Origin: an uncultured Lachnospiraceae bacterium
Lineage (GTDB): Bacteria; Bacillota; Clostridia; Lachnospirales; Lachnospiraceae
Assembly (NCBI GenBank): GCA_947177165.1
Contig: CAMWTP010000035.1
Location: forward strand, 1 to 56,257
Length of the DNA stretch: 56,257 nt
Reading direction: 5' to 3'
Translations under genes and position numbers: made by a program
Part shown: positions 1 to 7,405 of the stretch, piece after piece
Layout: every line of letters starts with the position of its first letter
How positions within the stretch are numbered: position 1 is the stretch's first letter
Notes under the pieces: generated by a model
What the model saw: the letters and a program-made list of their open reading frames with translations, nothing else
Told to the model about the DNA's origin: nothing
The model's database searches: none

Positions 1-88
1 ATGAAACATATTTGTGTTCCTGAGTGTAAAGTTGGTCACTTTTCACACTTCCCGTCATGTCGGCATAGCCGGCACAAACAATCCGTGA

Positions 89-115
89 GAAGAATGCCTG
101 CTTTTGGCATTCTTC
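89..115. repeat. Hairpin of the B type (dispersed structured repeat)
   Basis: A perfect 10-bp stem (89-98 with 106-115) closes a 7-base loop. Read on the minus strand the arm is GAAGAATGCC and the loop is AAAAGCA. A hairpin with nearly the same arm (GAGAATGCC, loop AAAGGGC) occurs at 29981-30005. It is one of several hairpins filling the first 270 bases of the window. Confidence 0.6.
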
Positions 116-128
116 CAGTGTGTAATTT

Positions 129-169
129 AGAAATTCTTAGCGGGCGTACTTTGGCCGCTTAGAATTTCT
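129..169. repeat. Hairpin of the A type (loop GTACTTT / AAAGTAC)
   Basis: A 15-bp imperfect stem (129-143 with 155-169, one T-T mismatch) encloses a loop containing GCGTACTTTGG. Flanking bases (GTGTA / TACAC) lengthen the stem. Read on the minus strand it has the order TCTAAG, GC-rich stem, AAAGTAC, GC-rich stem, CTAAGA, matching the elements at 6384-6440 and 29929-30082. The mismatch falls at the same place, within the CTAAG boxes. Confidence 0.65.
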
Positions 170-205
170 TTATACACTTACGCCAAAGTAGTGGAAATCA
201 TGCGC

Positions 206-231
206 CAAAATGCTTGCACTTTAGCATTTTG
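206..231. repeat. Second B-type hairpin before the NUDIX gene
   Basis: The arms CAAAATGCT (206-214) and AGCATTTTG (223-231) pair perfectly. On the minus strand the loop reads AAAGTGC, again starting AAAG as in the other B hairpins. It ends about 25 bases before the ribosome binding site of the NUDIX gene, so it would lie in the 5' leader if transcription starts upstream. Confidence 0.55.
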
Positions 232-273
232 TGTGCAAAAATTGTTATGAAATATGAAAGGAGTAAAATTCAA

Positions 274-834
274 ATGAAATTCAAAAGTATTAAAAAGAGA
301 GAAGAGGGGCAATTTATCACGCGTTATGATGTCGCCTACGAGACAGTGGACAACGAGGAAAAAATTTATGAGATTATCAGCCGCAATAAAATGCTGGACT
401 CGATCGAGGCGCTCAACGGCAGCAGACCGGATTCGGTTGTCATTATCGCGACGGACGAGAGTGGAGAGAAGCTGCTGATCAACAAGGAGTTCCGCATGGC
501 AGTCGGAGACTGGGTATACAATTTCCCGGCAGGGCTGATCGACGAGGGTGAGGAACCGGTAGAGAGCGCGAAGCGCGAGCTGTGGGAGGAGACCGGGCTG
601 GAATTGTATGAGATGGATGATTTTATCGGTCCCAGCTACAGCGCAGTCGGTTTTAGTAATGAGATCAATGTGTGTGTCGTAGGGAAGGCAAGAGGGACAT
701 TTAAGCCGAGTACCTCCACTGTGGAGGAGATCGAACCGGGGTGGTACACGAAAGCGGAGCTTCGCGAACTGTTGAAGACAGAGCGATTTGCCGCAAGGAC
801 ACAGGCGTACAGTTATCTGTGGAGCAGGGAATAG
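274..834 (+). CDS. NUDIX hydrolase, ADP-ribose pyrophosphatase type
   Basis: A 186-residue NUDIX protein that probably hydrolyses ADP-ribose or a similar nucleoside diphosphate sugar in the cytoplasm. The NUDIX box is complete: AGLIDEGEEPVESAKRELW continues into EETGLEL, matching GX5EX7REUXEEXGU with the metal-binding glutamates. The protein has the N-terminal beta-rich extension typical of ADP-ribose pyrophosphatases, and its length fits. The ATG at 274 is chosen because AAAGGAG lies 9 bases upstream; the open frame continues to 214, but that part overlaps a hairpin and lacks a binding site. It stands alone and converges on the radical SAM gene. The exact substrate cannot be read from the sequence. 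Confidence 0.85.
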   Translation: MKFKSIKKREEGQFITRYDVAYETVDNEEKIYEIISRNKMLDSIEALNGSRPDSVVIIATDESGEKLLINKEFRMAVGDWVYNFPAGLIDEGEEPVESAKRELWEETGLELYEMDDFIGPSYSAVGFSNEINVCVVGKARGTFKPSTSTVEEIEPGWYTKAELRELLKTERFAARTQAYSYLWSRE

Positions 835-855
835 AGAACTGCTGCAGATCGGCGC

Positions 856-869
856 TTGCCGTGCGGCAA
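856..869. terminator. Possible weak hairpin between convergent genes
   Basis: TTGCCG-TG-CGGCAA forms a 6-bp stem followed by ATCGTTTTG on the plus strand. It lies in the 54-bp gap between two convergent stop codons. There is no real T-run, so terminator function is a guess from position. Confidence 0.3.
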
Positions 870-888
870 ATCGTTTTGAGAGCTGTAT

Positions 889-1485
889 TTAACTGTATTT
901 TCTGATTTTCAGGAAAATTCCCCTGTCATCGGCAATCTTCTGGCATGCGGCGATCTCGTCTGCGGGAAGGACATCCACGATCGAGAGCTGTGCGTGTCCA
1001 AACGACGCGTTGGCGAGGGAGGCAAATTCCAGCAGTGCCGGGTAGGCGTTCTCAAACTGTGGTCTTGTGACGGCTTGGTATTTTTCTGCGGTCGGCGCAT
1101 TCAGACTGATGGAGACACTGTCGATCACCCGGGCAAGCTCTGGAACGATATTTCTGTTGTGATACAGATTGCCCAGCCCATTTGTGTTCAGCCGGATGGA
1201 AAGCTGGTATTTTTCTTTTACATAAGCGGCGCTTGCAAGCAGATTGTCGAGCGCGCAGGTGGGCTCCCCGTAGCCGCAGAACACAAGTTCATCATACCCG
1301 GTAAAGTCAAAGGCATCGATCGCTTTGAAGATTTCTTCCAGTGTCGGCTCCGTCTTGTGCCACAAGGTTTCAGAGTCGCCGACAGCGTCCTTCAGCGAGC
1401 GGACGCAGAAGGTGCAGCTGCAGTCACAGCGGTTTGTGATGTTGGCATACACCTGGTTTTTGTATGTGTATAAGATATCAGCCAT
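889..1485 (-). CDS. TatD-linked radical SAM protein
   Basis: A small (198-residue) radical SAM protein. The cluster motif is CDCSCTFC (CX3CX2C) near residue 20, and FCGYGEPT matches the glycine-rich SAM-binding motif. Length and the opening YTYKNQVYANITNRC match the family annotated as TatD-associated radical SAM proteins, whose reaction is unknown. A strong AGGAGG lies 6 bases before the ATG. It is the last gene of a minus-strand trio (B6 kinase, ECF S component, this gene) with gaps under 30 bp, so co-transcription is likely. No TatD gene is in the window. The link to vitamin B6 is contextual only. Confidence 0.8.
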   Translation of the reverse strand: MADILYTYKNQVYANITNRCDCSCTFCVRSLKDAVGDSETLWHKTEPTLEEIFKAIDAFDFTGYDELVFCGYGEPTCALDNLLASAAYVKEKYQLSIRLNTNGLGNLYHNRNIVPELARVIDSVSISLNAPTAEKYQAVTRPQFENAYPALLEFASLANASFGHAQLSIVDVLPADEIAACQKIADDRGIFLKIRKYS

Positions 1486-1512
1486 GGCAAACCTCCTAAT
1501 ATAAAGCAGCTT

Positions 1513-2058
1513 TTAAACAGCGCTGATCATCCTGGATTTCGCGTGTATCCTGTCAAGCGCCAGGCCAAAAATGATAAAGAAGACAGCGCTGCCGCCGGAC
1601 TGAATCAGGCTGCCGGACATGGAGGCGATCAGTGCTGTCCATGTGCCGAAAAGGAGATACTCGGCGAGAAAATAGCTCAATCCCGAGATAAAATACGCGA
1701 TGATGCAGGCGATCACATTGCGCGGTGTGATAATCTTTGCCGACTTGTTGGTGAATGGAATCGTGATCAGCATCTTAATGATGATGGTTGCCGGCGCCCA
1801 TATGGGAGATGTCAGCAGATCTGCGAGTCCGCCTCCGATCGCTGCCGCTGCCAGCGCATACGGTGTGGGAAGCAGCGCAGCGGCGAGGTAGATGATGGAA
1901 TCGCCGAAGTGGATGTAGCCGCCGTTTATCCCTGTGGGGATATGGCAGATATAAGCCGTCATGATGGTTATCATTGCTGCCATAAGCCCTGTGATGGTCA
2001 GATATTTCAGTCTGGTTCCTCTTTTTTCGCCCGTTTGGGGCAGTGTACGTGTTGTCAT
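1513..2058 (-). CDS. ECF transporter S component, probably for vitamin B6
   Basis: A 181-residue membrane protein with about five or six hydrophobic helices. The pattern YLTITGLMAAMITIMTAYI, then GGYIHFGDSIIYLAAALLP, then IGGGLADLL is typical of energy-coupling-factor substrate-binding (S) subunits, which capture vitamins and dock to a shared EcfAAT energising module. The neighbouring upstream gene encodes a pyridoxamine-type kinase, so the likely substrate is a B6 vitamer, as proposed for PdxU-type S components. AGGAGG precedes the ATG. No EcfA or EcfT genes are in the window, consistent with a group II ECF transporter using a module encoded elsewhere. Substrate assignment is inference from context. 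Confidence 0.8.
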   Translation of the reverse strand: MTTRTLPQTGEKRGTRLKYLTITGLMAAMITIMTAYICHIPTGINGGYIHFGDSIIYLAAALLPTPYALAAAAIGGGLADLLTSPIWAPATIIIKMLITIPFTNKSAKIITPRNVIACIIAYFISGLSYFLAEYLLFGTWTALIASMSGSLIQSGGSAVFFIIFGLALDRIHAKSRMISAV

Positions 2059-2086
2059 AGATCAAATCCTCCTATTATTTCATCTT

Positions 2087-2938
2087 TTATTCCAATAATA
2101 AACGCAGGTATTTCTCGAAGTAAATACCGTGGTTTCTGGGGACATTATCGCGTGAGGCCTCCTCGATGGCGGGCCACAGAAAACGGACAGCTTTCTGCAT
2201 CGCTTCTTCGATGGTCAGGCCGTTGATCAGACTTCCCATAATGACGGAGGCAAACAGATCTCCGGTGCCGGAAAAGCTCTCGCCCCGGTAAGGGGTCTCT
2301 GTATAACAGCTGTTATTCAAAGTGACAGCGAGGTTGCCCACAAAGGACTGTTCCGGCTGTTTTCGGACGATGCCTGTTATGACGATTGTCTGAGCGGTGT
2401 AGGCTCTTGGCAGAAGCGCGCGCGCTGTGTCCTCTATATAGGATAGATAGTCTGCGTCTGAGGCGTGACTGGTCAGTGCATCGTAGTCCATATCTGCAAG
2501 GAGACACAGCTCTGTTAAGTTTGGTGTGATGACATCGGCGTGTTTTGTCAGCTCCTTCATGCAGTCTAAGAGTTCCTGTGTAAAAATGCGGATGCGCCGT
2601 CCGTTGTCACCCATGACGGGATCAGCGAGATAGAGCGCGTCTTTGGTCTGAAATTTTTCCAGAAAATACAGGACATTGTGCATCTGCGCGGCGCTGCCGA
2701 GATACCCGGAATAAATGCCGTCAAAGGATGCCTGCATCTCCTTCCACGCGTCGGTAAAGCGGTTCATTTTGTCGGTGTAGTCGTCACAGTAGTAGTGCGG
2801 AAATCCGGTCTGTGCGGATAAAATGGCGGTTGGCAGGGGACAAGCCTGCATCCCGAGGATGGAGATGACAGGGATTGCCGCAGCCAGTGAGCATTTCCCA
2901 AAGCCGGACAGGTCATTGATTAAGGCTATTTTTTTCAT
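2087..2938 (-). CDS. Pyridoxamine/pyridoxal kinase
   Basis: A 283-residue ribokinase-fold kinase that would phosphorylate pyridoxal, pyridoxamine or pyridoxine to the 5'-phosphate in the cytoplasm. Diagnostic parts are the N-terminal INDLSGFGKCSL, TAILSAQTGFP, the DPVMGDNG segment, TPNLTEL and the anion hole FSGTGDLFAS with its catalytic Asp. The start MKKIALINDL is preferred because it begins the conserved fold and has AGAGG 12 bases upstream; the frame is open for 34 more codons without conserved sequence. It is followed at 28 bp by an ECF S component, which together suggests B6 salvage. Confidence 0.88.
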   Translation of the reverse strand: MKKIALINDLSGFGKCSLAAAIPVISILGMQACPLPTAILSAQTGFPHYYCDDYTDKMNRFTDAWKEMQASFDGIYSGYLGSAAQMHNVLYFLEKFQTKDALYLADPVMGDNGRRIRIFTQELLDCMKELTKHADVITPNLTELCLLADMDYDALTSHASDADYLSYIEDTARALLPRAYTAQTIVITGIVRKQPEQSFVGNLAVTLNNSCYTETPYRGESFSGTGDLFASVIMGSLINGLTIEEAMQKAVRFLWPAIEEASRDNVPRNHGIYFEKYLRLLLE

Positions 2939-3047
2939 GTTGCTGGTCTTCCTCTCACATATTTTAGGAACGAATGATTCTTTAGGAACAGAAGGTTCCT
3001 TATGTACAGGGGCATGTGTTGCTGCCCTGTGCAGCTGCATAAGTTAT

Positions 3048-3076
3048 ACTATACAGAAAAAGTGTATATGTGAAAA
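3048..3076 (-). promoter_or_regulatory. Candidate promoter of the B6 operon
   Basis: On the minus strand TTTTCA (3071-3076), a 17-base spacer and TATAGT (3048-3053) resemble a sigma-A promoter. It lies 110 bases before the kinase start. Positions were read by eye. Confidence 0.4.
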
Positions 3077-3239
3077 TGGACAATTATAATAAAATATGAG
3101 GGGACAGTTTTGTGGGATAACTTTGACCGGTGAATTTGGGAATGCGAATTGAGATAAGTGCGCGGCAACAATGCATTGATGAGCCATTTCATTAATATAT
3201 TGAATTAAGAATTGTTATGGTGAATCAAGGTGTGTATTT

Positions 3240-3788
3240 ATGGCAAATAATCAGGAACCGCTCGTGTGCAGCTGCAATTTCTCAGGAGTCAAGCCGGCAG
3301 TGATGGATCTGCCGTATCCGCCAGTGCGGGTGCGGGAAGGGAATCCGGATTATGCGGATCTGATCAGTGTCAGTTATTGCGGAATGGTTTCAGAGATGTC
3401 TGCTGTCATGCAGTACATCAACAATGAGAGCCGGATCGCAGGCAGCAGCTGTGCGGCGGGGAAGATCCTTCTGGGGATGGCGATGGCGGAAATGACGCAC
3501 ATGCAGATTCTGGGATCGCTGATCGGTCTGCTGGGTGGAAATATCTGCTATACGGCAAAACAGCCGGGGAAGCAGGGGTGGATGTGGTCGCCGCAATGTC
3601 TCACGCTGCCCACTAAAATAGATGAGATGCTGCAGACAGACTTAGAGCGGGAGATTGCGACAATCGACCAGTACAATATGCATATCCGGATGATCCGGGA
3701 TGATTATATCAATGCGGTACTGGGAAGAATCGTGCAGGATGAACAGTATCATGTTATGCTGCTGCGGTCTATGATGGATACGATGTAG
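3240..3788 (+). CDS. Ferritin-like di-iron protein (rubrerythrin / Mn-catalase related)
   Basis: A 182-residue protein with the four-helix ferritin-like pattern. The first helix has SEMSAVMQYIN, the second AEMTHMQIL, the third DLEREIATIDQYN and the fourth DEQYHVMLL. The two E-x-x-H motifs (EMTH and EQYH), together with glutamates in helices one and three, are the expected dinuclear metal ligands. The opening PYPPVRVREGNPDYA resembles the N-terminus of CotJC/manganese-catalase relatives. It lacks a rubredoxin domain. A role in peroxide or oxygen stress, or in the spore coat, is possible but not shown. AAGGTG lies 8 bases before the ATG, a moderate binding site. It is probably monocistronic. 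Confidence 0.7.
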   Translation: MANNQEPLVCSCNFSGVKPAVMDLPYPPVRVREGNPDYADLISVSYCGMVSEMSAVMQYINNESRIAGSSCAAGKILLGMAMAEMTHMQILGSLIGLLGGNICYTAKQPGKQGWMWSPQCLTLPTKIDEMLQTDLEREIATIDQYNMHIRMIRDDYINAVLGRIVQDEQYHVMLLRSMMDTM

Positions 3789-3808
3789 CAAATAGCAGCA
3801 GGGATGAA

Positions 3809-3841
3809 ACATTATGGGAGCTGTCAGGGCTCCTGTAATGT
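3809..3841 (+). terminator. Hairpin downstream of the ferritin-like gene
   Basis: ACATTA-T-GGGAGC pairs with GCTCC-TG-TAATGT around a short loop, 20 bases after the stop codon. The following TATTTGAG is not a good T-run, so intrinsic termination would be weak. Confidence 0.35.
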
Positions 3842-4030
3842 ATTTGAGAAAAAGTAGTTTTGTGGATTTTAAATGCTTGGTTTGGTAGTTCATTTAAACA
3901 GAAAATAATTTTATGGTTTTTATGTTAGGGAAATGATATAATGGAGAGAAATAAAATGAGTAGAGGAAAATGGTAAAGAAATTGTAATATTTATCGTTGA
4001 AATAACAGATCTATGAGGGAGGATGATATT

Positions 4031-4303
4031 ATGATGTATCCATATATGACACTTAATGACGATACAGAAATTACACATTCTGAGATGAAGCCAGATGGGC
4101 GGGTAAAGGTATATATTGAAACACCAGATGAAAAGGTGTGTTTTCGCCATGCTACTTGTTGGCTTCCAGAATATAAATGGGAAGATGTATACGCTTATTC
4201 AGCTGTAGACATTGATAAATTTCAGGAAATTATAGAGTCTACGGCGCATTTAATCATGGAGTTTTCGCAGGAAGGAGGATTTGATAATGCCTCAAATCTT
4301 TAG
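4031..4303 (+). CDS. Small protein paired with DUF4160 (possible antitoxin)
   Basis: A 90-residue acidic protein of unrecognised family. Visible features are LNDDTEITHSEMKPDGRVKV, a sheet-like VYIETP segment, and a helical C-terminus. The start is the ATG at 4031, because GGGAGG sits 8 bases before it; an earlier ATG at 4013 lies upstream of that site. The last 17 bases overlap the next gene, whose own binding site is inside this gene, so the two are translationally coupled. DUF4160 proteins are often paired with a DUF2442-like or other small partner in modules resembling toxin-antitoxin systems, and this arrangement fits. The role is inferred from architecture only. Confidence 0.6.
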   Translation: MMYPYMTLNDDTEITHSEMKPDGRVKVYIETPDEKVCFRHATCWLPEYKWEDVYAYSAVDIDKFQEIIESTAHLIMEFSQEGGFDNASNL

Positions 4304-4565
4304 ATTTGGCTCATATTGGGTTTATTTCTGGACGAATGAGAGTAAACCGTTGGAACCGATACATGTTCATATATCAAGTGGAAGTCCAAACGCAAATGCG
4401 ACAAAAATCTGGATAACAAAAAGTGGAAAATGTTATTTGTGTCATAACAAATCGAAGATTCCAGAGAGAACTTTGAGAAACATGATGCGTATGATAGAAG
4501 CCCGGAGTTCTGAAGTAATAAATAAATGGTATGAATATTTTGGAGAAATTTCATATTATTGTTGA
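4287..4565 (+). CDS. DUF4160 family protein
   Basis: A 92-residue protein recognised as DUF4160 from MPQIFRFGSYWVYFWTNE, then EPIHVHISSG and a basic C-terminal helix ending ERTLRNMMRMIEAR. The family has no established activity; genes usually come in pairs with another small protein. Translation starts at the ATG at 4287, with AAGGAGG eight bases upstream (a TTG two codons earlier is also in frame). The preceding gene overlaps by 17 bases. It could be the toxin-like member of a two-gene module. It is relatively AT-rich compared with the following gene. Confidence 0.72.
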   Translation: MPQIFRFGSYWVYFWTNESKPLEPIHVHISSGSPNANATKIWITKSGKCYLCHNKSKIPERTLRNMMRMIEARSSEVINKWYEYFGEISYYC

Positions 4566-4711
4566 TAGACTTAAAATCAAAGCCTATTATTTCATCCAGT
4601 CACAGACTTCAATTTCTGGCCGGATGGAATAATAGGAGTGCTGAGGAAAATCATGGCAGCAGTGGGAGAGATTATATAAATACAATGATGAAAATTCAGA
4701 GGATGATACAT

Positions 4712-6424
4712 ATGACAGAAAATGAAAAGGATTATCTTGAGATCGAACAGGATCTGCGAAAGCGCTACCGGAAAAATCTGTGGTGCAAATTCACGAAGGC
4801 GATACGGGAGTACGATCTGGTGCAGGAGGGCGACAGGATTGCGGTCTGCATCTCCGGCGGGAAGGACTCCATGCTGATGGCGAAGCTTTTTCAGGAGCTG
4901 AAACGGCACAACAAGTTTGACTTTGACGTGAAATTTCTGGTCATGGACCCTGGGTACAAAGCAGAGAACAGGCAGTTGATTGAGCACAATGCAAAGCGGT
5001 TAAATGTTCCATTGACGATTTTTGAGTCCGATATCTTTGAGTCGGTATTTCATATCGAAAATTCTCCCTGCTATCTGTGTGCGAGAATGCGGCGCGGATA
5101 TCTGTACAGTAAGGCGAAGGAACTGGGGTGCAACAAGATTGCGCTCGGGCATCATTATGATGATGTCATTGAGACGATCCTGATGGGAATGCTGTACGGG
5201 GCGCAGGTGCAGACGATGATGCCGAAGCTTCACAGCACGAATTTTGAAGGGATGGAACTGATTCGCCCGATGTATCTGATCCGGGAGGATCACATCAAGG
5301 CGTGGCGGGATTACAATAACCTGCATTTCCTGCAGTGCGCATGTAAGTTTACAGAGAACAGCACTTTTCGCGGCGATTTGGAAAACACCTCAAAGCGGCG
5401 CGAGACCAAAGAGCTGATCCGGCAGCTGCGGCAAATCAATCCGTTTGTGGAAAATAATATTTTCAAAAGTGTTGAAAATGTGAATCTGAGTACTATAATA
5501 GCATATAAGCAGGACGGGGTGCGGCATCATTTTCTGGACAGCTACGAAATGCCGCAGCATGAGATACCACAGGAAACAATGCTGCAGAATGAAGCAGCAG
5601 ACGGGAAGCTTGCGCACTTAAAGGCGTATCTGCGGGAGCTTGGCAGTGTGGCAGTGGCTTTTTCAAGCGGCGTGGACTCCACCTTTTTGCTGAAGGTGGC
5701 GCACGAAGTGCTCGGGGAGAACGCGGCCGCGATTACCGCCAAATCCTGTGTATTTCCGGACAGGGAGTCTGCGGAGGCCGATGCATTTTGCAGAGAGGAG
5801 AAGATCGCGCAGTATGTCTATGAGGCGGACGAGCTTGCGATCGAGGGCTTTTCTGAAAATCCGCCCAACCGCTGTTATCTGTGCAAGAAGGAGCTGTTTA
5901 TGGGAATAGAAAGAATTGCGCGGGAACACGGATTTCAATATGTGATCGAAGGCTCCAACATGGATGATCTGAGCGACTACCGCCCCGGCTTACAGGCGAT
6001 AGCAGAGCTTGGCATCAAGAGTCCTCTCAGGGAAGCGAATCTATACAAACAGGAAATCAGGGATTTGTCTCAAAAATATGGTCTGCCTACGTGGGATAAG
6101 CCGTCGTACGCCTGTCTTGCGTCGCGTTTTGTGTACGGCGAGACAATCACGGAGGAAAAACTCCATATGGTGGAAAGGGCAGAGCAGCTTTTGATGGACA
6201 GGGGATTTCGGCAGATGCGTGTCCGGATACATGGAACACTTGCGCGGATAGAGGTGCCTGTGGCGGATTTTGAACGTGTCATGCAGGAGGATGTCAGAAC
6301 GGAAATCACAAGGAAGTTTGGTGAGTATGGATTCAGCTATGTGACGTTTGATTTGGAAGGGTATCGGAGTGGAAGTATGCAAAAAACATTAAGAAACTCT
6401 AAGGTGGCAAAGTACGCCACCTAA
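4712..6424 (+). CDS. TtcA-like tRNA thiolase fused to LarE sulfur transferase
   Basis: A 570-residue two-domain PP-loop protein. Residues 1-295 are TtcA-like (tRNA 2-thiocytidine family): PP-loop SGGKDS at 48-53, the cysteine pair in SPCYLCARMRRG, and LGHHYDDVIET. Residues 305-560 are LarE-like: PP-loop SSGVDS at 318-323, NRCYLCKKE (Cys388, Cys391) and YACLASR (Cys468). LarE supplies sulfur for the nickel-pincer cofactor of lactate racemase. The three-cysteine set matches LarE types proposed to carry a [4Fe-4S] cluster rather than sacrificing one cysteine. No larA, larB or larC is in the window. The start at 4712 has AGGA 8 bases upstream; a longer frame reaches 4559 without homology. The last 15 or so codons lie in a repeat hairpin. 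Confidence 0.82.
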   Translation: MTENEKDYLEIEQDLRKRYRKNLWCKFTKAIREYDLVQEGDRIAVCISGGKDSMLMAKLFQELKRHNKFDFDVKFLVMDPGYKAENRQLIEHNAKRLNVPLTIFESDIFESVFHIENSPCYLCARMRRGYLYSKAKELGCNKIALGHHYDDVIETILMGMLYGAQVQTMMPKLHSTNFEGMELIRPMYLIREDHIKAWRDYNNLHFLQCACKFTENSTFRGDLENTSKRRETKELIRQLRQINPFVENNIFKSVENVNLSTIIAYKQDGVRHHFLDSYEMPQHEIPQETMLQNEAADGKLAHLKAYLRELGSVAVAFSSGVDSTFLLKVAHEVLGENAAAITAKSCVFPDRESAEADAFCREEKIAQYVYEADELAIEGFSENPPNRCYLCKKELFMGIERIAREHGFQYVIEGSNMDDLSDYRPGLQAIAELGIKSPLREANLYKQEIRDLSQKYGLPTWDKPSYACLASRFVYGETITEEKLHMVERAEQLLMDRGFRQMRVRIHGTLARIEVPVADFERVMQEDVRTEITRKFGEYGFSYVTFDLEGYRSGSMQKTLRNSKVAKYAT

Positions 6425-6440
6425 GAGTTTCTTAATGTTT
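6384..6440 (+). repeat. A-type hairpin overlapping the end of the TtcA-LarE gene
   Basis: A 25-bp stem with one mismatch (6384-6408 with 6416-6440) closes the loop AAAGTAC. CTCTAAG and CTAAGAG flank the GGTGGC/GCCACC core. The left arm encodes the last residues and the stop codon of the upstream gene. The same design, in reverse orientation, occurs at 129-169. Confidence 0.75.
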
Positions 6441-6616
6441 GGAAAAACGCAAGGGCAGCGTTTTTCAGGGTAGTGTAGGGCAAAGTACGTCACCTAAGAG
6501 TTTCTAAATGTTTGGAAAAACGCAAGGGCGGCGTTTTTCAGGGTAGTGTAGGGCAAAGTACGCCACCTAAGAGTTTCTTAATGTTTGGAAAAACGCAGGG
6601 ACGGCGTTTTTTAGGG
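6408..6616 (+). repeat. Tandem 73-bp repeat, about 2.8 copies
   Basis: Units start at 6408, 6481 and 6554, each opening CAAAGTACG(C/T)CACCTAAG. Each unit holds the right half of an A hairpin and a complete B hairpin, such as GAAAAACGC-AAGGGCA-GCGTTTTTC at 6442-6466. The third unit is shorter and differs at a few bases (loop AGGGACG). The array fills nearly all of the gap between TtcA-LarE and tcdA and could act as a read-through barrier or RNA stability element. Confidence 0.8.
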
Positions 6617-6634
6617 GGTGGAGGAGTGGAAGAA

Positions 6635-7372
6635 ATGAATCAGTTTTCGAGGTTGGAGCTTTTGGTGGGGGATGTGGGGATTGAGAAATTGAAAAATTCC
6701 CGTGTCGCGGTGTTTGGAATTGGCGGTGTGGGTGGTTATGTGGTGGAGGCGCTTGCGCGGAGCGGTGTGGGGACGCTGGATTTGATTGATAATGACAGGG
6801 TGTGTCTTACGAATCTGAACCGCCAGATTATTGCGACGCACAGCACGATCGGTGTGTACAAGGTGGATGCGGCCGAAAAGCGTGTTTTGGACATCAATCC
6901 GGGAGCGGTTGTCAATACATACAAGACTTTTTTTATGCCGGAGACGGCAGCGGAGTTCGATTTCTGTGCATATGATTATGTGGTGGATGCGATTGATACA
7001 GTGACTGGTAAAATCGAGCTTGTCATGCAGGCGGACAGGGTACACACACCGATTATCAGCAGCATGGGAGCGGGAAACAAGATGAATCCTGCAGCTTTCA
7101 GGGTGGCGGACATCTATAAGACAAGTGTGTGTCCGCTGGCAAAAGTGATGCGGCGCGAACTGAAAAACAGGGGAATTAAGAAACTAAAGGTGGTTTACTC
7201 GGAGGAGGTCCCAATTGTGCCGCGCGGCGGGGAAGCATATTCGGAAGCGGTTGACCAGAATGAGCCATGCAGAAAAAAGCGTATCCCCGGAAGCAATGCT
7301 TTTGTTCCGTCGGTGGCGGGACTAATTATAGCAGGGGAAGTGATCAAGGATCTCCTGCAAAACGAGGCGTAA
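6635..7372 (+). CDS. tcdA: tRNA threonylcarbamoyladenosine dehydratase TcdA
   Basis: A 245-residue E1-like (ThiF/MoeB fold) enzyme that uses ATP to convert t6A at position 37 of ANN-decoding tRNAs to the cyclic form ct6A. The opening MNQFSRLELLVGDVGIEKL, the nucleotide site VAVFGIGGVGGYVVEALARSG, then NLNRQI and SSMGAGNKMNP with KTSVCPLAKVMRRELK are characteristic of TcdA/CsdL. The start at 6635 matches the family N-terminus and has GGAGG 11 bases upstream; the longer open frame runs through the 73-bp repeat and is not conserved. Both this and the upstream gene concern tRNA modification, though the repeat array separates them. Confidence 0.88.
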   Translation: MNQFSRLELLVGDVGIEKLKNSRVAVFGIGGVGGYVVEALARSGVGTLDLIDNDRVCLTNLNRQIIATHSTIGVYKVDAAEKRVLDINPGAVVNTYKTFFMPETAAEFDFCAYDYVVDAIDTVTGKIELVMQADRVHTPIISSMGAGNKMNPAAFRVADIYKTSVCPLAKVMRRELKNRGIKKLKVVYSEEVPIVPRGGEAYSEAVDQNEPCRKKRIPGSNAFVPSVAGLIIAGEVIKDLLQNEA

Positions 7373-7405
7373 AAACGAAATCATACAGGAAGGAAAACAG
7401 CAATT

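Noticed and set aside
1543..2226. A 227-codon plus-strand frame
   Set aside because: It is antisense to the ECF S component and the kinase, cysteine- and arginine-rich without homology.
2939..3239. A riboswitch upstream of the B6 operon, and likewise before metF
   Set aside because: No conserved riboswitch core was recognisable by eye in either leader; only a simple promoter was seen for the B6 operon.
6408..6616. Direct repeats resembling a small CRISPR array
   Set aside because: The 73-bp units are contiguous and contain no variable spacers; internal hairpins explain the pattern and no Cas genes are present.
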